This document shows, one piece after another, positions 27,122 through 34,400 of a stretch of DNA of 64,000 nt; the first letter of the stretch is position 1, and every line of letters begins with the position of its first letter. The notes beneath the pieces are model-generated. The model made no database searches, had not been told where the DNA came from, and saw only the letters and a program-made list of their open reading frames with translations. The DNA lies in assembly GCF_946478805.1 (NCBI RefSeq), contig NZ_CAMLDC010000012.1, positions 83,942 through 147,941 on the forward strand, read 5' to 3'. The stretch comes from an uncultured Fluviicola sp. Lineage in GTDB: Bacteria; Bacteroidota; Bacteroidia; Flavobacteriales; Crocinitomicaceae. A program made the translations under genes and the position numbers.

Positions 27122-27869
27122 CGCTATTTTCGTCATATTAATCGTTGTTGTTCTCCTCCTGATTGTATTTGGGATAGGGATCTATTTTGTTATCACGCGG
27201 CTGTACAGGCAACTCCGAAAAGGGGAGGCAGAAGCCATTGAATCCATCATTTCCTCACAAGAACGTGAGCGGACAAGTATTTCCAGAGAAGTGCACGACA
27301 ATTTGGGCCCCATGTTGTCCATCACCCAAATGCAGATTGGTTATCTGATTGAGCAAACAGAGGCAACGACCCAAAAAGAGCTGTTAATAAAGATGCAAAA
27401 ACAGGTTCAGGAAGCCATCAAGCAATGTAGGAACATTTCACACATGATTTCGTCCGAGGTCAATTCCTCCAAATCGTTTCAGGCTGTGCTTCAAGAACAA
27501 ATCACCTTTATCAATGAGTTTGGAAATATCCATACCACATTATCAATTCCAAAAGATTTTCCTTCAATTGATCCGGCAAAAGGAACTTCACTCGTACGGG
27601 TTTTCCAGGAATTATTGGTCAATACAATTCGTCATTCGGGGGCAACCCAGGTAAGCATCAAGATTGAAAAAACATCGGATTACCTGTTTTTCAATTACCA
27701 GGACAATGGCAAAGGATTTCAGTTGAAATCTGTTCTGCTTGGACTGGGAATACAGAACATCACCAAACGTATCGAAATCATTGGAGGAAAACAACTGTGG
27801 AATGAAGGAATCAGCACTTCCGGAATGAATTTACAGATCATGATTCCACTCCAAAAAATCATTTTATGA
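27114..27869 (+). CDS. Short histidine kinase (HisKA_3/HATPase)
   Basis: This 251-aa protein has one N-terminal TM helix (about 4-27), no sensor domain, then a HisKA_3 dimerisation/phosphoacceptor region with SREVHDNLGP (His61). The ATP-binding domain shows N box FQELLVNTIRHS (Asn170), G1 DNGKGF (197-202) and G2-like GLGIQNITKR. It starts at GTG within the end of paralogue 4 and overlaps the response-regulator gene by 4 nt. It probably phosphorylates that regulator. Because it has only one TM helix, sensing is likely supplied by the adjacent 7-TM proteins (inference). Confidence 0.9.
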   Translation: MDNAIFVILIVVVLLLIVFGIGIYFVITRLYRQLRKGEAEAIESIISSQERERTSISREVHDNLGPMLSITQMQIGYLIEQTEATTQKELLIKMQKQVQEAIKQCRNISHMISSEVNSSKSFQAVLQEQITFINEFGNIHTTLSIPKDFPSIDPAKGTSLVRVFQELLVNTIRHSGATQVSIKIEKTSDYLFFNYQDNGKGFQLKSVLLGLGIQNITKRIEIIGGKQLWNEGISTSGMNLQIMIPLQKIIL

Positions 27870-28510
27870 AAATACTCATTGTTGACGACCATTTCGTTTT
27901 TAGGGAAGGACTACATCTATTGTTGGAGCAATCGAATCCGGAGTTTGAAATAGTAGAAGCGGCTAATGGAAAGGAAGCTTTATTACTAGTCAGGACTATC
28001 ACGATTGACGCTATCCTAATGGATGCAGAAATGCCTGAAATGAACGGATTGGAATGTTTGAAAGCATTGAAAAAAAGCGCTTTCTCTGATATACCGGTGG
28101 TGATGCTGACCATGCACAACCAGTTGAATCACATGCTGCAAGCATACGATCTGGGAGCTAACGGCTACCTGGTGAAAGATTCCTCAATCAAGGAAGTTGT
28201 CCTGGCTATTGAAACAGTCATTCGCGGAGAAGAATACTACGCTACGGCTATACGTACTCCATTCCTGAAAGAACTGAGTCGTAGGGAACACACTTTTATG
28301 GATAAAGCAAATAAGCTGACTTCCCGTGAAATCGAGGTCTTGCAAATGATCTGCAGGGAGTTTTCCACCGAAGAAATTGCTTCCAACCTGTTTGTATCGC
28401 CGCTTACTATAAATAACCACCGCAGAAGCCTGATTGCGAAAACGGGTGCGAAAAACGTAGCCGGATTAGTCATGTATGCTGTGAAGAACGGATTGTTCGT
28501 TATTGAGTAA
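27866..28510 (+). CDS. NarL/LuxR-type response regulator
   Basis: This 214-aa protein has a receiver domain (1-120; acidic DD at 8-9, phosphoacceptor Asp53 in MDAEMP, Lys in VKDSS) and a C-terminal LuxR-type HTH (about 148-210: LTSREIEVLQMICREFSTEE, then LFVSPLTINNHRR). It overlaps the kinase gene by 4 nt and is its probable partner. Target genes are unknown; autoregulation of the receptor array through the repeated leaders is a testable guess. Confidence 0.94.
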   Translation: MKILIVDDHFVFREGLHLLLEQSNPEFEIVEAANGKEALLLVRTITIDAILMDAEMPEMNGLECLKALKKSAFSDIPVVMLTMHNQLNHMLQAYDLGANGYLVKDSSIKEVVLAIETVIRGEEYYATAIRTPFLKELSRREHTFMDKANKLTSREIEVLQMICREFSTEEIASNLFVSPLTINNHRRSLIAKTGAKNVAGLVMYAVKNGLFVIE

Positions 28511-28561
28511 TTTTTTGACACCAAAAGAAAAACAGGTATCTTAGTCCAAAGAGTTCCTAAT

Positions 28562-29440
28562 ATGATTCATTTGAACACCCGTATTTTGAAGCAAGCCGGT
28601 TTCCCGGTAGTTTGTTTATTCATCCTATTTCTTGTTTCCTGTAAAAAGAAGAATCCGGCTCCTGAACCGGGCTACGAAGCTGCCCAGGAATATAATTTGC
28701 AGAATATCTCTTATGGATCTGATAATCAGCAAAAAATGGATATCTATCTGCCTGCCAATAGAAATTCGAATACCAAAGTGTTCGTTTTGATCCATGGTGG
28801 TGGATGGAGTGGTGGCGACAAAACTGATTTCACAAGTTTGTTGAATTCATTGAAAACCTATTATCCGGATCACGCAATCATCAACATCAATTATCGTTTG
28901 GCAACACAAGCCAGTCCGGCATTTCCGAAACAGATCGATGACATCCAGGCAGCATTAACTGAAATAGGCCTTCCGAAATATAACGTTTCGTCACAGTTTC
29001 TTTTGTTTGGGGCTTCTGCCGGCGGGCATCTTTCATTACTTATTGCTTATGCACATGATCCAAACCATCATGTAAAGGGAATTTGCAATACGGTTGGCCC
29101 CTCAGATCTCACAGATCCGAATTATCTGAACAATCCGGTTTACAGTTCCGCTTATGATGTATTGATCAGCGGAGGCATTCAGAATCAAACGGGAATTGAA
29201 GAAGTAAGCCCTGCATTGCATGTCACTGCAACTTCTCCCCCGACAATCTCATTTTACGGAAGCGCCGATCCCTTGGTTCCTTCGACACAAATGGCTCGTT
29301 TACACGACGCATTGAATGCAAATGGCGTGTATAACCAGGCAACAATGTACCAGGGAGCAGGACATGGCAATTGGGACCAAGCTCAGTCAAACGATTGCAT
29401 TGCGAAAATTGTCCTGTTTGTGAATGCTTATTTTCAGTAA
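28562..29440 (+). CDS. Lipoprotein alpha/beta hydrolase (esterase-like)
   Basis: This 292-aa protein has a lipoprotein signal with lipobox LVSC (Cys27). The hydrolase domain carries HGGGW (78-82, oxyanion hole), nucleophile motif GASAG (150-154, Ser152), an acid in GSADPLVPS and His in GAGHGNWD. This matches carboxylesterase/BD-FAE-like families acting on esters outside the inner membrane. The substrate is unknown. It follows the response regulator by 51 nt on the same strand. Confidence 0.88.
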   Translation: MIHLNTRILKQAGFPVVCLFILFLVSCKKKNPAPEPGYEAAQEYNLQNISYGSDNQQKMDIYLPANRNSNTKVFVLIHGGGWSGGDKTDFTSLLNSLKTYYPDHAIININYRLATQASPAFPKQIDDIQAALTEIGLPKYNVSSQFLLFGASAGGHLSLLIAYAHDPNHHVKGICNTVGPSDLTDPNYLNNPVYSSAYDVLISGGIQNQTGIEEVSPALHVTATSPPTISFYGSADPLVPSTQMARLHDALNANGVYNQATMYQGAGHGNWDQAQSNDCIAKIVLFVNAYFQ

Positions 29441-29451
29441 AGACAGAGAAA

Positions 29452-29907
29452 TCAATTAAAATTTACAGGTTTATCCATTGGTTTGGGATCCCAGCTACCT
29501 TCAAATTTGAATGTGAGTTTACCAAAATAATCGGAAGAGTAAAAAGCCACCCGATCCAAAGTCGCATCGATCTCACTTTTGTCCAGGTTATCTGCTTCAC
29601 GCAAGGAAAGTACATACGTCCAATCCGCTTTAACACTTATTGCCGAACCATACATCGTGTGATTGACTTCCAATACGTTCTTGAAAAACGCTTCCTGATT
29701 GCGATCCGGAACCCGTAACAAAGGACTCATTACCTGGAAATAATACTTATCCGGATTCTGTGGAAAGTTGAATACGTCAATCCACACTGTCGACCCTTTG
29801 TAGGTCATGTTCCATTGTCCGGGTTTATCGCCTCGACATAATCCCGGATCCACTCCCAACTCAGCAAGGCTCTGCTCAATCAGGAAAGATGTTGCGTCCA
29901 AATTCAT
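29452..29907 (-). CDS. YbjN-domain/T3SS-chaperone-fold protein
   Basis: This 151-aa protein has an alternating alpha/beta pattern (ATSFLIEQSLAELGV, STVWIDVFNFPQN, YYFQVMSPLLRVP, NQEAFFKNVLEVNHTMYGSA) that fits the YbjN-type sensory/chaperone-like fold. No catalytic residues are apparent. Its gene is convergent with the hydrolase, separated by 11 nt. The role is unknown. Confidence 0.65.
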   Translation of the reverse strand: MNLDATSFLIEQSLAELGVDPGLCRGDKPGQWNMTYKGSTVWIDVFNFPQNPDKYYFQVMSPLLRVPDRNQEAFFKNVLEVNHTMYGSAISVKADWTYVLSLREADNLDKSEIDATLDRVAFYSSDYFGKLTFKFEGSWDPKPMDKPVNFN

Positions 29908-29949
29908 GTCGGAAAAATAGTGAAAAAAGTTTTTTGAGGCAATATTTAG

Positions 29950-30021
29950 AAGATTTAAGACTATAGACCAAAGACTTTAGACAGCCCCGTCTTTGGTCTC
30001 TCATCTTTCGTCTTAAATCTC
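29950..30021. repeat. Interspersed imperfect palindrome
   Basis: The left arm AGATTTAAGAC...AGACCAAAGAC and the right arm GTCTTTGGTCTC...GTCTTAAATCT flank a short GC core (CAGCCCC). It lies in the spacer upstream of the MFS gene. This type of pseudo-palindrome made of AGAC-rich words occurs between genes in many Bacteroidota; its role is unknown. Confidence 0.6.
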
Positions 30022-30044
30022 GGATTATATTTTCAATTCCTTTT

Positions 30045-31361
30045 ATGCGTAAGTTTATCATTCAAAACCTTTTGAAAACAATGAATCCGAAAAAAACTCC
30101 ATGGTATTTTCTATTCTTGCTTATCCTGGCGGGTGAATCGGTATTCATTCTTCCCTTTGTTCTTTCCCGGGTATTTCGCCCCATTGTATTAGAGGCTTTT
30201 GATCTGGACAACTTTCAACTGGGAATCTGTTTCTCAATTTACGGAATTGTGGCACTGCTATCTTACCTGTTCGGCGGACCGATTGCTGATAAATTCCCAC
30301 CGAGAAAATTGATTGCAGTAGCTTTGTGGATGACTGCCTTGGGTGGTTTTATCTATGCAACATTTCCGAATTTTACTACCTTGAAAATCCTCTACGGATA
30401 TTGGGGATTCACCACCATTTTCCTCTTTTGGGCTCCCATGATCAAAGCTACCCGTGTTTGGGGTGGTTCCACTTCACAAGGAAAGGCATTCGGTTTTTTA
30501 GATGGTGGACGTGGATTGGTAGGTGCATTATTTGGAACCATGGGAGTTTTAGTATTTTCATTTTTTCTCACTTCTGAAATTTCCCATGCATCCATCCGGG
30601 AAAGTCAAACGGCTTTCAGACAGGTTATCCTGATTTCTTCTTCGATGATCATTCTTGTTGGAATCCTGGTCTGGTTTTTCATGAAATTGGATTCCAAAAC
30701 GGAACAAGAACTAAAACTGGACAAAATCACCTTTCCCCAAATTCAAAAAGTGATCAGCTTGCCATCCGTATGGTTATTGATGATTATCATCTTGTGTGCT
30801 TATGTGGGGTATAAAATAACCGATGTATTCTCCCTGTACGCACAAGATGTGATGAAATACAACCAGGTGAAATCTGCCCAGGTGGGAACATTCCTCCTTT
30901 TTATCCGACCAATCATAGGAGTTCTTATCGGGATCCTGGCAGACCGTTGGCAAACCACTTCCTTGTTATTTGTGAGTTTCATTATAAGTTTCTTCGGAGC
31001 GCTCTTATTTGCAATGGGGTTCATTACTGCCTCTAACTCATTCCTGTTTCTCCTTTCGATCCTGATTGTAGCAAGCGGTGTTTATGCAGCCCGCTGTTTG
31101 TATTTCGCCGTCATGGAAAGGGGTCAGATTCCCCTGGAACTAACAGGGACTGCTGTGGGATTGATTTCATTGGTCGGTTTTACTCCTGATATCTTTGCCG
31201 GACCGGTGATGGGTTTTTTACTGGATGACTCCAAAGGAATTGTCGGACACCAACATGTGTTTTGGATGCTGGCCCTGTTTTCGCTGATCGGAGGAGTAGC
31301 AGCATGGTTTTATTTTAGATTGTATCACGCACCGAATAAGGAAATTCAGCATAAGAGTTAA
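30045..31361 (+). CDS. MFS transporter
   Basis: This 438-aa protein has about 12 hydrophobic segments. The MFS loop 2-3 signature appears as GGPIADKFPPRK (about 83-94) and a related GILADRW in the second half. An amphipathic N-terminus RPIVLEAFDLDNFQLG precedes TM2, as in NarK/oxalate-formate-like branches. The start may be ATG 30045 or ATG 30081; the latter gives a more usual N-terminus. The substrate cannot be told from the sequence. Confidence 0.88.
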   Translation: MRKFIIQNLLKTMNPKKTPWYFLFLLILAGESVFILPFVLSRVFRPIVLEAFDLDNFQLGICFSIYGIVALLSYLFGGPIADKFPPRKLIAVALWMTALGGFIYATFPNFTTLKILYGYWGFTTIFLFWAPMIKATRVWGGSTSQGKAFGFLDGGRGLVGALFGTMGVLVFSFFLTSEISHASIRESQTAFRQVILISSSMIILVGILVWFFMKLDSKTEQELKLDKITFPQIQKVISLPSVWLLMIIILCAYVGYKITDVFSLYAQDVMKYNQVKSAQVGTFLLFIRPIIGVLIGILADRWQTTSLLFVSFIISFFGALLFAMGFITASNSFLFLLSILIVASGVYAARCLYFAVMERGQIPLELTGTAVGLISLVGFTPDIFAGPVMGFLLDDSKGIVGHQHVFWMLALFSLIGGVAAWFYFRLYHAPNKEIQHKS

Positions 31362-31374
31362 CGATTCATACAGG

Positions 31375-32511
31375 TTAGCTTCCATCTTTGAACTGAACCC
31401 CTCCTCCTAAACTAGGATTATAGGGTGTGCTTACACCGTTATCGGTCACTGTCACATTAATAGTGGGATCATCGTAATTTTGCACTCCGCCCTTCACATC
31501 AATATCTCCCGGTCCGTAAGACGGTGTAGCAATACACTCATAAGAACAATTTTCCTTAGCCTCATCTTTTCCATCAAAACACTTGTCAAATTCTTTTTCC
31601 GCTTCATGAAGGTGGTGACTGTTAGCTGCCGGAGACCCGGGAACAATATTTCCATCTTTTGCTCCTCCAAGCCCACCCCAACGTTTATTTACGACATGGA
31701 GTTGCGTCGCATTCCTGCCTGTATTCGCCTGGTTCACGATCCAACCTGCCCAATCGGAATCTCCTGTAATTGTACCGTCCCGTTTCTTTTCTCCCTTATT
31801 GTAACTTACTGTATTTTTCGTGCATTCTTCAAAGGTATTTGTACCATTGTTCCCAACCACATTAATCTTTCGGGTTGTACCCCTGGCGTAGGCAAAATAC
31901 TGAATCGGCTGAAGCCCGCTTACCCCCGATATTTCTTTTAACTGAGCCGTCTTATCATCTGATGAGGTTATTCCGAGCGATTTCGCCCCCATTAAATCTG
32001 CTTCTTTCTCCAGTCCTGCATCATCGTTTATGGAAGTTCCCTCGAGTTGAACTGTTGGTTTTACACGACCTTGAGCCTGCTGGACTACGTGCCATGCTTC
32101 ATGTGGCAGGTGTTTTTCCTGACCCGAAGCCACATGGATATCCGTTCCCTGCGCATAAGCGTGAGCCTGCATTTGTGCCGGTTTGGAAGAATTGTAATGC
32201 ACCTTCACATGGTCCATACTCATTCCCGAAAGTGATTCAACCCCGCTTTTCAATTGATTCGGCAAGCCTGTATTATTCGCTTTTTCTTTCAACTGCTTTA
32301 CAGACTCACCCACCGGGCTGCAATCGGCCATACTTTGGCAAGCTTTCAATTGTTTTGAATTTTCACTATTTAAAACGGATTGCTGCATCTTATGTTGTCG
32401 CCCCACTTCCGGACGGTTATCCACATGCTGATGACTTGCTGTGCCTCCTTCTTTGTTCTGAGAATCAGTTTGGGAGACTGTTTCATTCCCTTTTGCTACT
32501 AATGCGTTCAT
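31375..32511 (-). CDS. Orphan eCIS cargo with DUF4157 module and nuclease-like C-terminus
   Basis: This 378-aa protein has a leader (1-80) with HKMQQSVLNSENSKQLKACQ, a DUF4157 module (about 81-178) with HEAWH at 137-141, and a C-terminal domain with LHVVNKRWGGLGG (His272, Asn275, Gly279-280) followed by GNIVPGSPAAN (Asn288, Pro291) and a CSYEC strand. The DUF4157 module agrees with that of the cargo at 14802-16184 at roughly four residues in five by eye, whereas the C-terminal parts are barely alike outside the His/GG/N/P pattern. It lies 12 kb from the injection operon with its own promoter region, so it is a separate payload for the same particle (inference). Confidence 0.82.
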   Translation of the reverse strand: MNALVAKGNETVSQTDSQNKEGGTASHQHVDNRPEVGRQHKMQQSVLNSENSKQLKACQSMADCSPVGESVKQLKEKANNTGLPNQLKSGVESLSGMSMDHVKVHYNSSKPAQMQAHAYAQGTDIHVASGQEKHLPHEAWHVVQQAQGRVKPTVQLEGTSINDDAGLEKEADLMGAKSLGITSSDDKTAQLKEISGVSGLQPIQYFAYARGTTRKINVVGNNGTNTFEECTKNTVSYNKGEKKRDGTITGDSDWAGWIVNQANTGRNATQLHVVNKRWGGLGGAKDGNIVPGSPAANSHHLHEAEKEFDKCFDGKDEAKENCSYECIATPSYGPGDIDVKGGVQNYDDPTINVTVTDNGVSTPYNPSLGGGVQFKDGS

Positions 32512-32563
32512 AGTGAGAGTTATCGGTTACTCAAACATATCAATAAAAACCGTAGCAATCAAA

Positions 32564-32902
32564 TTAAAAGAAGAAACCGATCAAAAACAATAAAAGTCCG
32601 CAGAAAATCATAATAGTCGCCACCAACAAGGACCATTTTAAAAAGGCTATAACCAAATCATACCTTTCCTGCGTTTCACTTTCCTGAATTTCTTTCAAAA
32701 CCCTCCTAAAGCGGAAGATAAAACGGATAACCGGAAAACTTTTCTTCTCTTTCTCTCCGGCTGCTTCTTTTTCATCATTCAGTTGTTTTATATGGGCAAC
32801 TATCTTGTAATAGGAAAACACGAAAATCAATGTATTCAATATCAAACCTACAACCATCAACAGAACTCCCACCAATTGTGCAACATTTATTTCAACATCC
32901 AT
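32564..32902 (-). CDS. Small membrane protein of unknown function
   Basis: This 112-aa protein has two TM helices (about 8-29 and 88-111) joined by a charged, helical cytoplasmic linker (KQLNDEKEAAGEKEKK, then FRRVLKEIQESETQER). The ATG at 32902 is used rather than an upstream TTG. It is just upstream of the orphan cargo on the same strand, 52 nt away; co-transcription with it is possible. No family is recognised. Confidence 0.6.
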   Translation of the reverse strand: MDVEINVAQLVGVLLMVVGLILNTLIFVFSYYKIVAHIKQLNDEKEAAGEKEKKSFPVIRFIFRFRRVLKEIQESETQERYDLVIAFLKWSLLVATIMIFCGLLLFLIGFFF

Positions 32903-32964
32903 GGTCAATTTTTTAAGTGAATTTTTCTAAAGTGCTAACCGCGCTGATTCAGCGCCTGGTAATT

Positions 32965-33147
32965 TCAGGATCTATCCTTTTTCTTGGGAACCTTTCCTCC
33001 TTCCTTACGCGCTTCCGAAAGTCCGATAGCGACAGCCTGTTTTTTACTTGTGACTTTCTTCCCTGAACCTGATTTCAGCTTCCCTTCCTTCATTTCATGC
33101 ATGGCTTTTTCCACTTTCTCACCAGCCTTTTTTCCATATTTTGCCAT
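32965..33147 (-). CDS. DUF6496-like small basic protein
   Basis: This 60-aa, lysine-rich protein (KYGKKAGEKVEKAMHEMKEG, then SGKKVTSKKQAVAIGLSEAR) is typical of DUF6496, small proteins often found with stress genes and sometimes annotated as plasmid-stabilisation-like. Its charge suggests nucleic-acid binding, which is inference. It marks the left edge of the stress-gene region. Confidence 0.75.
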   Translation of the reverse strand: MAKYGKKAGEKVEKAMHEMKEGKLKSGSGKKVTSKKQAVAIGLSEARKEGGKVPKKKDRS

Positions 33148-33353
33148 AACGAATATTTTAAGAAAATAAGTTAGGACAATTGAAAAAGAGAAAATTCTAT
33201 TTTTTGTTAAAAGATGCCGGAAGATCTTTTCGGTAAATCACAATTTATTTTAAAACCAAAAATAATGCAACATCTAGCAAAAGTTGTGTAACTCATCTGG
33301 CAGTCCCAGAGGTGAACTTTACGGCAACACGTTCCCATTTCAGAAACACAACT

Positions 33354-34400
33354 ATGGTTCAGGTTATAAAAGAAGGTATCCTATTGGAAAAAACTGCTCA
33401 TGATTTTGAAAGTCATGGAGTACTCAATCCGGGTGCAATCCGCGAAGGAAATGTGGTACACTTGTTTTACCGGGCCGTGAAAGCAGGAAATTATTCTTCG
33501 ATCGGCCATTGCACGCTGGACGGTCCTCATCAAATCGTCAGCCGTAATACGGATCCCGTTATTTTTCCCGAATTCGCTTATGAAGTTCATGGCGTAGAAG
33601 ATGCCAGGATTTGTAAAATCGACGATACTTACTACCTGACTTATACGGCTTATGACGGGGCGAATGCGCTTGGTGCCCTGGCTACTTCAAGAGATTTGAA
33701 AACATTTGAAAAACAAGGTGTTATTGTACCTAAGCTCTCCTATCCCGAATTTGAAAGCTTATTGGAAAAAGCCGGTATTTCAAAAGAACGTTATCTGGGT
33801 TATTGCAACTCTGCCCGGTTCATACCGGAAATAACCCAAGCCAATCTGGTATGGGATAAAGATGTGCTCTTCTTTCCACAACGCATCCAGGGAAAACTGT
33901 GTTTTCTTCACCGGATCAAACCGGATATCCAATTGGTGGCGATTGATGAATTAAGTGACCTGACTCCCGAATTTTGGGAGACTTATCTTTCGGACCTGGA
34001 AAACAATACGGTCCTTGTTCCGAGATACGACCATGAAATAAGTTACATCGGCGGTGGCGCTCCCCCGATAGAAACAGAATCGGGATGGCTTTTGATTTAT
34101 CATGGAGTGAAATGTGCTCCGGAAGGCAACATCTATTCGGCTTGTGCATCCTTATTGGACATCCATGATCCTAAAAAGGAAATTGCCCGTTTAAATTATC
34201 CATTGTTCGAACCTGAGTACCCATGGGAAATCGACGGAGAAGTTGACAATGTTTGTTTCCCTTGTGGAACCGCACTTTTCGGTGACACACTATACATTTA
34301 TTACGGAGCCGCAGACGAACAGATCGCTTATGCTTCCTTAAGTCTTTCAGAGCTCATTTCAGAACTCAAACTAAATACGATTAAAGATGAAACAGTTTAA
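33354..34400 (+). CDS. GH130 family glycoside phosphorylase-like protein
   Basis: This 348-aa protein has the five-bladed propeller signature of GH130 (PH1107-like): NPGAIREGNVVHLFYRA near the start, GVEDARICKIDDTYYLTYTA, then a FFPQRIQGKLCFLHRIKPD segment and GGGAPPIETESGWLLIYHG. GH130 enzymes phosphorolyse or hydrolyse mannosides. ATG 33354 is preferred to GTG 33312. The gene overlaps the glycosyltransferase gene by 14 nt, a pairing common in Bacteroidota, so the two likely make or recycle the same mannose-type glycan (inference). Confidence 0.88.
   Translation: MVQVIKEGILLEKTAHDFESHGVLNPGAIREGNVVHLFYRAVKAGNYSSIGHCTLDGPHQIVSRNTDPVIFPEFAYEVHGVEDARICKIDDTYYLTYTAYDGANALGALATSRDLKTFEKQGVIVPKLSYPEFESLLEKAGISKERYLGYCNSARFIPEITQANLVWDKDVLFFPQRIQGKLCFLHRIKPDIQLVAIDELSDLTPEFWETYLSDLENNTVLVPRYDHEISYIGGGAPPIETESGWLLIYHGVKCAPEGNIYSACASLLDIHDPKKEIARLNYPLFEPEYPWEIDGEVDNVCFPCGTALFGDTLYIYYGAADEQIAYASLSLSELISELKLNTIKDETV

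Noticed and set aside
29876..30061. 61-aa minus-strand frame between the YbjN-like and MFS genes
   Set aside because: It spans the AGAC-rich palindrome and has a repeat-derived composition with no support as a gene.
31875..32513. 212-aa plus-strand frame opposite the orphan DUF4157 cargo, first considered as an immunity gene
   Set aside because: It is an exact antisense shadow of a conserved module; the same shadow pattern occurs opposite the other DUF4157 gene.
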